Shown one piece after another: positions 1 through 12,551 of a stretch of 30,995 bases of DNA. A program made the translations under genes and the position numbers. Every line of letters starts with the position of its first letter. Position 1 is the stretch's first letter. This DNA is from Magicicada cassinii (taxonomy: Eukaryota > Arthropoda > Insecta > Hemiptera > Cicadidae). Below the pieces are notes generated by a model, which saw nothing but the letters and a program-made list of their open reading frames with translations, did not search any database and was not told the DNA's origin. The DNA lies in contig JAOXNS010000034.1 of the NCBI GenBank assembly GCA_028571305.1, positions 1 to 30,995 of the forward strand, written 5' to 3'.

Positions 1-444
1 CTTACTATCTGAAACATAATACAGTTTATGACAGTAGTGTCCCAAATCGTGCCTTAACATACAGTACATGCATTATCGAGCTTTTAGCAAGTAATTCTTT
101 TGCCGCCTCGCTTTCTACCGTCTAAATGCCTCCCTGCTTTCTCAAACACACCCTTCTTTCTATTTTCAGCATAGTTTATTTATTAAAATTATAAATAGAT
201 CAAATTTTCCGTTACAAAATACATAACACAAATAACTGTAATATAACATAACGGATGTTATAGGGATTAAAGCTTCCATTTAGTTTTTGTTCTATACAAA
301 AAACTATCAAGAAATCAAAGGTAGGAAAGATCATAACTTACTAGAACTCTGAAAATAGGAAACATGCCTATTGAAGCGGTTCTGAACAACCCACGTGGAA
401 ATTCTATTCATTACGACAAAAAATAAGCTTAACAGATGTGATGT

Positions 445-463
445 GAAGAAGAAGAAGAAGAAA
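445..463 (+). repeat. (GAA)n microsatellite
   Basis: Six GAA units in a row, read directly from the sequence. No function is implied. Confidence 0.9.
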
Positions 464-3400
464 GAATAACTCAGGCCTACACGTAAGCTACGACACGAGT
501 AGCTTCGACTTTGTAATTAACTTAAACACAAATTGATAAACACAGCTACAGCTGGACAAGAAGTTTGCTGGAGAGAAGAAAACAACACCATTATCAATTT
601 GCGCCTGGAACTACAAAGTACGACAAGAACTCCTAAAATATAATCCTGAGTCCGTTTAGGATAGTTAAAAACGTGAGTTTGCACTTTTATAAAAATTAAG
701 TTACTGGTCAAATAATATAATAAAACCATAATGTTAACACAACAAGTTTTGTAACGAAGTATACAATGCTTACGTTAAGTACTCTACGAAGGGAAACCGA
801 TATTACCTTATTTTCAAATAAACGAGAAAGAACTGCGATAAATGTGTTCATTACTACCGTTGTACGCTTCCTTTAACAAACACTAACGATATTTATCAGT
901 GCAAACGTTTATAAAGAAAAAGTATGAGTCTGAGGTAAATATTTGTTTTTAAAATCGTTTTAATATTTTATCATGTTTATGAGACACTTATGTTAAATCG
1001 AGTACGCCAATAAGAATATATAGATGTATTTTAATACGATTGAAAAGTGAATAAAAAACTATCTATCGGAACTGGCTGAAGGCTTTTCAAACTGCAATAG
1101 AGAGAAGAAAGTAAATATTGGAATTCATTAGTTTTTTCCCACAGTAACAGTTCCATTTAGCATATTTGCAATTCCTATTTTCTACTTTATAAATTACACA
1201 TTTACCGAGCTCTATTCAACGGCCAGATACAGGTTATTAATGTGATGATCTCTCACTCTCTCGCTGACAGCACAAACAAAGAAAATGCATTACAGTTATC
1301 ACTGACGGTGAAATGTGAATTAATGTAAAATTATTCAAACAACTGATAACGGGTCTCCGATGACTTCACATATCAATTACTTCATTACTTAGCTTCCGCA
1401 CTTAACTCCTGTCGTCCTTAGAGATACCCTGAGGTTTTTAAGACCAACATTCGCAAATGCAAAATGCTTTTATACACAGATCATGATATATCTATTTAAA
1501 CTAATGGTAGTCACCTTCTATGTACACAAATTTTATTCGCCATACGGTTTCGTTTATGTAAAAATTAAATAAACCCACTCTTACAGGTGGGTATTAATAA
1601 TTTGCAAATGACTGATTTGCTACAGCAATAATTTTCAACACCAATCAGACTGATATAAAAATTAAATAAATTGTTTCAAAAGAATAAATGATAATTTTTT
1701 TGAGAAAACGGAGTGAAACACGAAAACAGATTTCTCTGTCGTTGTAAGCGTAAAAAAATAATTGTCAGATAATGGATCACACGACCATATTCAGGTAAAG
1801 ACATCTCTAGACTGATCGCGCTTACTATCTCAGATTTCATCGATGTAATAAGATCAGTAATCATCGGTCGTAAGAAAACAATAATATTTAAACTAATATC
1901 ATTTGCCTTTTTTAGACGTAGGCGTTGTCAACGGCAAATTTATAAGTAGAGGAATGGAGACAGATACTTAAACCTGTATAGGCTTACCATTCTGCAAGTC
2001 TATCGTAGGGACAATTTCACTAATTTCTTCTCATTTGACTGAAAATCTGATACCGACTGTATACACGTTAAGCGGAAATATTCTATCTTAACATAAATTC
2101 GCAAACCAGCTTTCTCCTTATTCATGATGGCATTTTTACAAAACATTCTGGTTACCAAAGTAGGAAAACCACACTTTCCACATTCTGTCCGCCATCTGTC
2201 TCTATTACACTGTTGAGAGGATTAGACATTTCAGTTATCCCGATTCTAAACACAGCAGATACAGCCAATTCGTTTCGGAACCAACAGCATGCACGGACAA
2301 TACTCGGCTATGATACTATTACTCCAATTCCTACAACCACGAAGTATTCACAGGAAGAATCGATCAAAGACCTGATATCCACAAATATCCTAGAGTAAAA
2401 AGGAAAAACGAAGCGCGACTCAGTTTTGTTTATAAACGGTTCACATGTGTTATGAACGCATTCCGCTTCTCTGTACTTATCGATTTTAGCCTGTTATATT
2501 TATTTCTTGATGACAATATACTATAATAAAATATTTATTATAAAACTGAGAACAGATACGGTGTAAATCAAAATCGTAGTAGTTGGTCACCAGTTAATAT
2601 TCTCCCCACGCACAATTCCGTATATTCGGAATATCATCACGGGAATACAACTACTGTGATTTGTGTACAATGCTGTGACAGGAATTCCAACTTCACGTAA
2701 CAATGACTAGGCCAAATTCACGTTAGCAATGAATGCATAATTTTCTTGGCACACCAGTGTGAATATCAATAGGAACTTTATTATTAAGTAATTGTATTCA
2801 GTACAGTTGACGAAAATTCAATCCAACCAAGACAGGTAAAAAAAAAACACTATTAAAGAGTACTTATAAGGGCTATTATGTTTTCAAATATTTCAAAACA
2901 TATCAATATATATTATTTAGTGAATCTGAAGTAACTGGAAAATGTGGGGAGGGAGTGTAGAAGACTTTTACTGGAAACTACATAATATTTATACACTCAC
3001 ATTTCTAACCACAGTTGCATCAGTATCAACAAGATAAGTAAACGAATATTGAGTCGAAGGTTACAATTTTTTTATTCTTGTTACTACAAGACAAAATCTG
3101 TGTTATTAGCTGAAATAATCAGCAGCGAGGCGTACAGAACAAGAAAAGGCCAGTCGATAGTTCATACGATAAACTGCGATCGTAATGTTATTGCAACAGA
3201 ATACATCTGTCGACGAGAATCAACGAGGAATGGAAGAGTAAAGGATACAGAAAAGTCACGTGCTCTATGAGGGAGAAACTACATGCCATCCCACCGTAAA
3301 CAGAAAATTATACATGTGCGGAAGGTGTCAAAGAGAACGGAGAAGTAATACGTATTTGCATAACCTAATCAACTACCGGCAGTCAGCCAGCGAGAACGTT

Positions 3401-3530
3401 TGTTGTTTTTTTCTAAGGAAAAACGGTATGCTGGGAATTATAGGTGAAACATGAGTTCGTACACTTGCGATGGTGTTGTGTTGTTTATAAGCTAAAAGCG
3501 AAACACATTGAAGAGGGAGCGTAGTACGTT

Positions 3531-3555
3531 CACACACACACGCGCGCGCGCGCGC
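3531..3555 (+). repeat. (CA)n(CG)n alternating purine-pyrimidine tract
   Basis: About five CA units pass directly into about seven CG units, giving 25 bases of uninterrupted alternating pyrimidine-purine sequence. Such tracts, above all the CG part, are the classic sequence type able to adopt left-handed Z-DNA. A run of CG dinucleotides also stands out in AT-rich surroundings. Confidence 0.9.
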
Positions 3556-4059
3556 AGGGTCTCACAAGAAAAGTCTCCTGTTTTACACCCGTGCCCACCT
3601 ATTATCATATATTTTCCTTTTCCAGTGGTTTAATTACCTTTTGAGGAAACTAACTGGTTGGACAAATTATTCATCCTGACGTTTGGAATGTGCGTCACCT
3701 CCTACCAATTAGTAGGCCTATGTGTCAACACGTATTCGTTGCTTATACTGTGGCGAAACAAAACTGGTCCACTGGAAAATTGTATTTGTCTGTACAAAAA
3801 GTACAAGTTGATATTTCATAAGGACTGACTGATGCTAACACGCCTACTCTAAAATTCAATCATCATTCTGACCTGCAATGAGTAGGAAAACGCACGCATA
3901 CACGAACTCAACATAAATTATAATTTTTTCGTAAAAATGTTGAAGACTATAAGGCTAGGCTAACATTATGTCAGAATAATTCAAATATACAATAATAAAA
4001 ATTTTAAAAATAATAAAGGTTCTAAATTATTGTAAATAAAAGATTAGACTTAAATTTGA

Positions 4060-4760
4060 ATGTTTTGCCTACTAGACGATACAGTGTTTTTCGCTGAGAA
4101 TTTAGAAATTGCAGCCAAACAGAAAAAATTCCTGACAGAAACAGCAGCGAAGGCAGGTTTACAAGTATCTTTTGAAAAGACAGAGTACATGAACCTGGAC
4201 AACGAGGACGAAATATGCTGACAGCAGACGGAGCTCCAGAAGTTCAAGTAAGCACTTAGTCAGATTCTGTTCCCGAACCTCAGTGAGAAGGCAGATTGAA
4301 AAATGGCGTGAAAGGTGAAGACAGCATTCAGACTATACCAGAATACTTACAAATCCGAATCACTCACTGTCCTATTAGGTCAATTTCCAATTTAGACTCT
4401 AGTGTACGGTGGTCATCCGGAATGCTTATATACGGCAGAGACAATAGCTAGTAACAGACTATCAGAAATAGGAAAGATACAGATGAAATTTCTAAGGGAA
4501 ATTCTGCGAACCAGAAGAGTATCAGGAAATGAGTTTACATTTGACGTGAGACCAAACGGAGAGCTGTATGGAGACCACGATAAAGACAAGACGAACGGCT
4601 TACCTTAGAATGTCGGAGCCGGAAAGGACAGTACACAAGATCCTCGCCTTTCAAGAAAATACAGAGACACATGTACCGTGGGTGAAAAAAGTTATCAGGA
4701 TCTCGAAAATGTGTAATCATAGAAGAAGGTGTAGGAACAGAGAGATGTGTTAAAACGGAA
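4060..4760 (+). mobile_element. Decayed LINE (non-LTR retrotransposon) reverse transcriptase fragment
   Basis: Translation on the plus strand gives the end of a reverse transcriptase palm domain. An aspartate pair at 4075-4080 (LLDDTVFFAENLEIAAK) corresponds to the catalytic [FY]xDD box. It is followed by the usual helix and AGLQVSFEKTEYM motif, ending in a stop near 4219. From about 4390 the thumb/connection region resumes in another frame with PECLYTAETIASNRL, KFLREILRTRRVSG and RPNGELYG. A further frame (4568-4753) continues the C-terminal part with THVPWVKKV. The order and spacing match the C-terminal half of arthropod LINE polymerases. The endonuclease and the N-terminal RT motifs are absent, so this is a 5'-truncated copy, as is usual for LINEs. 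Several frame changes and stops are present, so it is dead. Weak similarity may run on to about 4900. The clade (RTE-like or other) is not resolved by eye. Confidence 0.8.
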
Positions 4761-5632
4761 TATTGGCGAGTGAAGTTTTTCCCGAAGAGAAACCAAGGGG
4801 AATCAAAAGGCTGTTAACGAAAGAAGAACGACTTAGAGTGAGGCAAAGAATTTAGGAATACTGACGAAAGAAATAAACTCCACAAAATGAAAGGCGTTTT
4901 GTAATCGCAGCCTATAGACAGCTGAAGAGGCCAGGCTGAATCTAATTTTGCTGACAACAAAGACAGCTATTTCCATTTTCCAGACAAAGTGGAAAGACTT
5001 GATCGTTTCAATTAAAATACAGTACTGAATTCTGAAATGTAAAAACATTAATTTAATCCTTCCAGTTATGAAACAAACCTTCAAACTTAAATTATTGTCG
5101 AAATTCTGTAGTGATCATGGCTCAACATATACTCGATGTCGACGTCATTTATTCCCTTTACGCAATGCAGAACACACTTTACAATCTAAACGCTTGTAGC
5201 AGAAACCGAACTATTTCTTGTGACGGGCTGAAGTGAACCACTTAAGAACAGCTAAAGGCCTTGAAAACATTATGTCGTGTTACGTTCTCTATCCTCAGAA
5301 CTTTTGTTTTATTAGACACAGGGGAACTCGCATAACTTGAACAGCTGCAAAGAATAGTCTATTTGTTATGGTTACATACATAATTACAGTGTGCAGACCA
5401 ATGGATATTTTAATTGCTATGCGAATCAACGAACGGTCAAATATTTGTACCAGTTGATAGCGGTCGATAATTCTTGGCCATCTGTTGTGCTACAACACGT
5501 ACTCTAAGAACTACTGGACTGTTTACTGGAAACTCGAATGTCCAAAGATACACCGCAAATATATAAAAACTCAAGAATCTGGTAACTTAGGGAACGTGAA
5601 ATAACAAAATTGGATTGTGTTCGTCACGACAA

Positions 5633-5676
5633 TGTGTGCGTGTGTGTGTGTGTGTGCGTGCGTGTGTGTGTGTGTG
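5633..5676 (+). repeat. (TG)n microsatellite with CG interruptions
   Basis: Forty-four bases of TG units interrupted by a few CG units. It is alternating purine-pyrimidine throughout, read directly from the sequence. Confidence 0.92.
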
Positions 5677-7677
5677 GCAACACAATACAAGGGACGTTGC
5701 CATGTAAGGTAAATCTGAAACAAGTTTACAGAAAATACATTTGACATCGCGTCCGATATTAGCGTACTATAAATAACAGATCCAAGACAATACTTTATAT
5801 GAACAACGTGATGTAGGTACACGACCGCAGAGGCGGGAAGTTAACAATTTAAGGAAAGAGTTGGATTTAATAATAATAACGTTATTCGACTTTTTATTAT
5901 TAATAACTTAATGGCATTTCGAAGGCCAGAGTTTGCGCAAACACATCTTTCACGTGTTTTAATTTGAAAAAAATATGTTCTTAAAAGTACTATTCAGTTT
6001 TCACTGGTTGCACCGTATGCAACGGATAGAAAGCCCCATTCGCATGCATCAAATATCACGCTCTCCTACAAACATCTCACTAATTCTACGCTAAAAGTTT
6101 TGATTTACAATTTTTTCGAATGTTAGAGGTATTTCTGCAACTGTTAGTCAACTTACCGGATCCATGAACTTATGTTCGGAACACAAGATTAAAACAAATC
6201 TAATTTTAATTTATGACGACTTTATCTTGAGAATCGTACATACTTTTTGTTCTAGCCACTCGCACTTCACCGACTCAAACTCGCATAGATTGTTTAACCC
6301 CACAAGCGTGGACTATAATCTAAAGAAAAATGACAGACAAAAAAGGTTATTGTGAGCGGATTAGACTTCCTATCCCTTGTCTGAGACAGTCGAACTTACA
6401 TGTGTAAAACATCTTAGTTAATATGTACTACCTACACGTACTACCTTATCACTTGAAAGCTTAGTTACATAATACAGAATATATCTTGAAATTGAAATCA
6501 CATATCTCTAGTTTCACGTCGCTGTGAAAAGACGAGATCTATCCGAAGTACAGGCTTTGATACAATACACAGACAAGGAAAAGGTACTATCAAAAAAGTG
6601 TCCTGTTTTACTAAAATAATATTTCTAGATGTAGCATTGGTGGTAATCTTTACCTGCGATTATACAAGTTTGGCATGAGAATGAACTGCCAGTTTTGCAC
6701 ATTTGATTCTAGTCAATGACTCAATGTTATGCAATGTATGGTTACACTGCCTTTAAACGTTAATTATGTGAAAATAACACAAGCTTACAAGAAAAGTTAT
6801 GAAAAACGAATTGTGTTTAGGTTTGTAAACAATATGAAATATTATCCATACATTCATTTTCCAAAAACATGATAAGCACAAATATAGTCATACAAATGAG
6901 AAAGCGAAAATAACAAAACTCGTCAAAACACTAAATGTAACGGTGTAACGTCAACTGATAACAGCACTAAAAATATGTGTAAATATCAGAATAAAAGCCA
7001 CTCTGCTCTGCATTACGTTTAAGATAATTATCATTGTTGTACTAAAATTTCTAGAGAAAATTTTTGAGGAACTGGAAATGTTTTTCTCAAACTTGTTAGG
7101 TTATTTGGCAGCAATTTAGAAATCGGACGTGCAGAATTTGTGTTTTATTAGATAATACGTACTAATTTACCTCCCAACAATTTGTTTTTAAAATATTTAC
7201 GTTAAAATTTTATTCACACTGAACACATGAAGTTTATAGACATATTCGATTTTTATTTCACTGAAATTACGTGTAAACGATAAAACTAAAACTGCGTGGA
7301 TCAGGACATGTATCAATTTAATATATTACGTAATACACGTATGGCAAATTTAATATTATTTGTAATTAGACCAATTTATATTGACTGGCACGATGTCTGA
7401 CAACTCTTAATGGATATACATCTATACATACTCTGAAAAATGTCGTTTTGTTATTAAAAATAGCCTCTCGTTTGAATATGTTGCCTAATGCTGTAGCCTA
7501 CTAGAAGTTTTATTTTTAAAGTTGTCTTCCAGAGGTATTGAAAAATCGAAGACCGAAATTTACGGTTATAAACTTGTAATAATTCAGTTCAGAAACGATA
7601 TTATCACAATGAAATAACAAAGAGAATACGCTAGATAAACTCTACAAGCAAATAACTATAGATTTACGAAGTTCACA

Positions 7678-7735
7678 AACGTTTCGCGAGAACGTTCTCG
7701 TGATCTATCATCTTCGTTAACACTACTTAAAAGAA
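7678..7735 (-). repeat. Penelope-tail-like hairpin module
   Basis: On the minus strand the order is a GAAGATGA box, a short spacer, a perfect 14-base palindrome (CGAGAACGTTCTCG at 7687-7700), then CGAAACGTTTG. The same order (GA-rich box, hairpin, GAAACG) is seen next to the Penelope-like fragment at 27120-27146 and in the fold-back at 23940-24203. I infer a shared origin. No protein remnant accompanies this copy. Confidence 0.4.
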
Positions 7736-8116
7736 CATAGAATTCATTATGTTAAACGTGTTAAGCAATTAAAAACAATGTTACTGCTCAAAACCGTAAC
7801 GCGATCTTAGAACATACACACTTCTTGTCTGAGTATTTCAGTTATGTGACTGTAGCGTAAACAACAGCAGTTAACGTTATGTACTGCCAGTTCTGCACAC
7901 TACCATTGCACTTCAGACTGCTCTCCGTGGGGAAAATTGTGTTTTGCATATAAAAAAGTACAAATTTTAGTGCGTATAGTCAAATAAACGACATTTTCAG
8001 AAGAATCTCATACACAACGCATACATTCTTCACACTGTACTTGGCGTAACAAACTGATACAGTCTTTAAATTACGTTACCGGACGCACGGTTAACCACTA
8101 CGTAATGCTGGTGAAG

Positions 8117-8137
8117 CATGGTCTGAAACAGACCATG
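8117..8137. repeat. Perfect 9-bp hairpin with AAA loop
   Basis: CATGGTCTG, then AAA, then CAGACCATG: a perfect nine-base stem with a three-base loop. It is visible directly. No neighbouring gene explains it. Confidence 0.85.
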
Positions 8138-8662
8138 ATCTTATAAGTTAAACTCTCATTCTCTCCCCCTCCTCTCAGTCTCTTTCGCTCTCTCGTACAG
8201 ACACAATACGCACACAAAACTCTTTATATTTCGGAAAAAATTAATTTTTAATTTGCAACAATCAAACGTGTTTAAAGTTTTATATGAATGGCGCTATACA
8301 TGCGTAAGATTATCCAAGTTATAAAAACCTTTTCTATCGTCTTTGTTGAATGACAACGATTTTCGTAACCGCAAAGTCCGCCTGTGTCCCGTCAGCTCTA
8401 AACGCTTATCTGAAACTGTAAATTAATCTTGTTAGTTTGCGTTCACTGTGCTTAAAAGAATTCATATTATGCAAAATAATTTATATCAAAACAAAAACTG
8501 GAACAAACGAAAATAACGGAAACGGTGTAGGCCTGGTGAATATGTTCAAGTTTCGTAATTGGAATTTTTCAGTAGTCAACCTGTAAAGAACAGGAAAGAT
8601 AAACATAATACTACGAAGACACGTGAAGAGTAACAATTTTGTTACAATTAAAATAGATGAAC

Positions 8663-8698
8663 AAACTTCGGTTTTGAAACACCGAAGTTTTTTTTTTT
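8663..8698 (+). other. GC-centred hairpin followed by a T-run
   Basis: AAACTTCGG pairs perfectly with CCGAAGTTT across a ten-base loop, and a long T-run follows at once (to about 8698). In a bacterium this would be called a rho-independent terminator. In a eukaryotic nuclear genome it is more likely a chance hairpin, part of a decayed repeat, or a Pol III-type T-run stop. No transcription unit is visible upstream. Confidence 0.5.
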
Positions 8699-9239
8699 AC
8701 GTAAGGATAATGACGACTGTAACATGAAGTTACCGTTTTTGTTAAAAAAATGTTAAGTGACCAGATACATCATATTGATGTACATCAAAACATCAACAGA
8801 ATCATCAGGACCGATTAATACCGAACGTACCACGGTGAAAACGAGGCTCAACAGGAGACAGAAAGTTTGGTGAAGTAAAGAAAAGAGAACACAATACACC
8901 GGTATATTTGGTCTACTGAAAATAGTGAACAGACTGATGAATAAGATGGTTTTTTACACATAGGCCTACCTGAGGTACGACGCAGACATTACAGTTTCGA
9001 TTACAGAATAATATGTATACCATGGGTTTGAAGTGTCACAGGCAGATAGGTACGGTACTTTAATGTAGTCCTGTTCGACGCTTATCTTCTCATTAGTCAA
9101 CGTAATAAACAAGCTATGAAAAGCTCCATTTTGAAGCTTCAGAATTTATGTGGTTAGTAAAATACGACGATCTGAACAACGAAAATCAATGTACGGTACA
9201 CGGAAAAGGCCAGCCAGGCACTTTACTTACCTAGAAAGT

Positions 9240-9640
9240 GTCATCCACGATTTCACTAACAACATGCATAAAATCCACATTATCTACGGAACCATTATCA
9301 GAGCACTCGAAAATGAGATTTAGATGAAAACGAAGATAGCTCTTCTTTGGTTCTTCTATGGAAGCGCAGTGTCGACTAAAAAGGAGGCGGTAAAGTAGAA
9401 CTCAGTCACAATAATAATTTCCTTCGACAAGTTAAACGATGCACAAAGCTGCGACTTACAAAACTAGGCTATCAGGAACGAGCTGGGTGTTTATGACATG
9501 AATAGCAAAATAAAAATGTATAAGAAAAGTGGTAAGAATATCCACAAGAATGCCACAAGCGAGAGTGCACAGAAGATACTTGCGAAGGCCGAGAAAAGAT
9601 GGTTACAGGAATGAAGACAAAAGTAATACATATTTTTTTT
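9240..9640 (+). mobile_element. Decayed LINE C-terminal fragment, second family
   Basis: Pieces in three plus-strand frames follow the order of the C-terminal part of an insect endonuclease/reverse-transcriptase LINE. The first is IYGTIIRALENE and the related LLWFFYGSAVSTKKE (the [LY]YGSExWT-type region, about 9280-9400). Next comes NNFLRQVKRCTKLRL (9417-9460), like the FLRRV..CT..D motif of this family. Then ELGVYDMNSKIKMYKK (9479-9530), like the ELGIF.LN.KI..Y..W motif, and finally YLRRPRKDGYRN (about 9577-9615), like the RPRKRW end. It differs from the LINE at 4060-4760, so it is a separate insertion. The 5' part is missing and the frame breaks several times. A T-run follows at 9633-9641. 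The family is tentative, but the LINE assignment is fairly secure. Confidence 0.7.
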
Positions 9641-11538
9641 TTAAGACTTGGTGATGAACGAGTCAGCAGAAGTTCGCATTCCCGCTGACCAGTGGGGGAT
9701 GGTAACCTCTGACAAGTCACACGTCCATCACGAACGAGACGCTTGAGACTGCAACCAGACGTTTGCACTTTGGTTATTTTCTCTGCGACAAACAAATCAC
9801 TTGTTTGGTTTAATTACTATTCCCGCTTGTAGTTTGGAAGGGGCTTGGAAGGGAGCTTTACACACATACACACACACAGTAATTGGGTGCATCAATCAGT
9901 TGCTACGGAATGAATACAACGCTCTATTTACCGTGAACACATTCGATTGCATTCTGTATCGATGAACATAACTTTAACATTGCGCAACGATAATCTTTAT
10001 CGCATTGGGAAAACGCAAAAGCATGTTCGTTCGGTACTCTGGAAGTGACAATAATTATTTATTAAACAAAATCACTCATAAAATGGACTTTGCTTTATTT
10101 GTGTGAGTGCAGTCGTAGGTGATAATTTTTAGAATTATGCATTGTTATCTAATTATGTAAAAATGGCTCACACGCGCGTGCGCGCATACGTATGTTTCTG
10201 GATTGGAAACGTTTCCATTTTAAGCAAATATTTCGACTTCCATCTACAGCTACGGTTTAATCTTCATTTTGTCACCTTACGAAAACAAGCCTTCATCAGG
10301 TCTGATTTTAGTTTCTTGAAGAGAAGTAAAATGTCGGAGAATCAAATTTTGCAAACGTTACATAATTTAAATATCGAGAAATAAAAGTTTATCATAGAAT
10401 ATCATCATCAGAAATAATAATTAGAAAACACATCATAAAGTTTGTGAAGATCACCGCTCCGAATGGGACTATCATTAAATGTCACAATCTGTCAACATTC
10501 TTATAGTTGGTAAGAATTAACAACACTGATTTCTATAAACGTACACGCACAGAGAAAGGCTTACTAAGATACGTGTTGAAAGGCTTCTACAAGACGTCTA
10601 CAAGCTTTGGTATGACAAAAAGATTGGGTTCAAGAACAAATTACAACAAAACACCAGCTTTTACACAGGCGTTAATGAAAGATAAACGAATTTTGCAAAA
10701 ATTCACCTGCCAAAATGTGGTTGATTCCAATCTACCTATTCTTAGAACCATCCTTCGAAGCCTTCTACGAATTTATTTACGGATCTTGAATGCAAATAAA
10801 AGTCTGTCCTTATTCATCTTGCGAAAGAAACAACAACAGAAAGTTATAGACGTGAACTACGTATAACTATGACTACTCAATTTGTCTGGCCCCAAACTAT
10901 TTCGTAATAACAACAGTACTGCAATGGGGCTGCTTAATTGCTTTCTGGCACGGAAACCGCAGAGGGCAATATCACAACTGTACAACAGTCTTACAATAAA
11001 ATCTATGTTAGGATTTCAGCTTTACTCAAATCTCACTGCATAAAAAAACATTTAAACTTTACATTAAATTTTAGTAACTATTTAAATACTATTAGAAGGT
11101 AGTATTTGAGGTCTTCACATTTAAGTTAGAACCAGACGTTTTTCTGCAGTACTCGTTAATTTTATTATTTGCAATAGTGAGTGCGCGCTACTATTTACAT
11201 TTTCTCATAATAGACATTAGATTTTATTAATATTTACGATACTTACATGAATAATTTATACTCAGTTTACTAACACGTATGGCTTTGCCAGTCTGCTAAT
11301 TCGTTTTGACTTTCGACATCTCACCCATTTTCGAGTTCTAGTCTGCAAGACGAACGTGAACAGTTGAGGACTATCGCAATCCCAATCGCAATCGCAACAA
11401 CAGGACTGAAGGGCGTCGTCCAAAACGCAATATTCAGAGATTAGCATTACAAACTGATAGCACGAAGACGTAGACTGCTAACGTTAAATACCTGTACGAT
11501 ACTACCTATGCACGCGTTTTATTTTCAAAATTTTCTTC
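9641..11538. other. Gene-free stretch
   Basis: No recognised gene. Two open frames of 80 and 119 codons (10142-10384 and 10507-10866, plus strand) lack any domain I know. They have no visible splice context or signal peptide, and I treat them as chance frames. A short CA run lies at about 9860-9880 and an alternating CG/CA tract at 10170-10190. Confidence 0.5.
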
Positions 11539-11546
11539 ATCTAGCA

Positions 11547-12307
11547 CAGTGGTTTCCAAATAAAAAGCGCCTTAGGGCCAAAATTAAACCCAGGATCCGG
11601 CGGCCGTATCATAACCGATCAATTTCCGACCAGTACCGTAAAAAGCAGTATTTAATTGTAAATACGTAAAGAGAGGTAATTTGAATATTTATCATGTCTT
11701 ACTACATATTTTTAACGATACAATTTTTATTATGTCAATCTAATAACGAAGAAATAAAATAAGAGGCGACTTCTGCTGTGGTTCTTGATTAACTTCACTG
11801 TGGAGAACACACCATCACACATGTAGGCTTATGTAATTCCAAATATCGACGTCATTTCTGCCCAAAGTCACGCCGATTTTGGAATCATTCACGAGGTAGC
11901 TGCTTAACTAAATCCAGCCCCTTTTCTTGGCTGGTCTGCAGGAAGGGATTAGTTTGTAAATCACACAAATCTTAGCCGAATGTCGGTTGGTTGTTTTTCA
12001 GTGAGAGTACAAAGAAGCTTATTAAGTACCAAGACACTGTTTTTCAGTATCTTAAATTGTCTGAATCTTATGTTAGACGTCTACGTTTTCTTGCCTATTA
12101 AAAATCATATATTTCAATATTTTTAAACTTTTCTGATTTTTGCCGATAGCTTGCAAAACGAGCCAATTAATTTTTCTCCAAACAGTAGGCCTACTTGAAA
12201 ATTTTTGAATTAATTGACGTACAGTAAGTTTTGATAAGTTAATAGAGGAATTATTAAATTGGGCTCCCAAGATAAGGTGGGGAGAGGGCGCCAATTGGAA
12301 ATCACTG
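11547..12307. mobile_element. hAT-like non-autonomous DNA transposon (relic)
   Basis: The left end begins CAGTGGTTTCCAA and the right end, read inward on the other strand, begins CAGTGATTTCCAA. Both continue to a GCGCC-containing segment. CAGTG followed by GTTTCCAA-like sequence is the usual terminal inverted repeat of hAT elements. The flanking octamers are ATCTAGCA (11539-11546) and ATGTAACA (12308-12315), matching at six of eight positions. The left one carries the central CTAG often seen at hAT targets. The 761-bp interior shows no transposase; the longest minus-strand frame (12073-12294) has no BED finger or hAT dimerisation motif. I infer a non-autonomous or internally deleted copy. It contains a TAGGCCTA palindrome at 12186-12193. 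Confidence 0.6.
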
Positions 12308-12551
12308 ATGTAACACTTCTAATAACATCGTCCCCATTTTTTCACTCTGGAATCACGGGTTTTTTTTATAGGATACAATCTATTTTAAAGAGGTTCAAGC
12401 GACAAACATACACAAATGTGAAGTAGTTTCAAGTCTCTAAGGATTAGGCATACAGCCTATTTAATTATGTAAGCCTATAGACAGTATTTCTGTATTTAAC
12501 GTCGTATAAAGAGGCAACTATTCCTTGTACTATTCACAGATTCCTTGCAGT

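Larger units (their letters stand above)
1..4059. other. Gene-free AT-rich stretch
   Basis: I see no gene, transposon protein or long repeat here. Open frames are at most about 70 codons, have no recognisable motif and look like chance frames in AT-rich DNA. The stretch contains a short GAA run, a CA/CG alternating tract and one copy of the TAGGCCTA palindrome (3713-3720). It could be intron or intergenic DNA; nothing in the sequence decides between them. Confidence 0.6.
4901..9239. other. Gene-free stretch with microsatellite and hairpins
   Basis: No gene or transposon protein was recognised in about 4.3 kb. Open frames are short and without motifs. The stretch holds a TG-rich microsatellite, a Penelope-tail-like hairpin, two sharp hairpins (listed separately), a CT-rich run at about 8155-8200 and one TAGGCCTA palindrome (8961-8968). 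Confidence 0.55.

Noticed and set aside
5571-5822. A minus-strand frame with a His/Thr run
   Set aside because: The run is the translated TG/CA microsatellite; there is no other evidence of coding.
9472-9795. A 107-codon minus-strand frame
   Set aside because: About half lies antisense to the LINE fragment at 9240-9640, and the sequence has no motif of its own.
10507-10866. A 119-codon open frame on the plus strand
   Set aside because: It has no recognisable domain, signal peptide or splice context, and its low-complexity basic composition is typical of a chance frame in AT-rich DNA.
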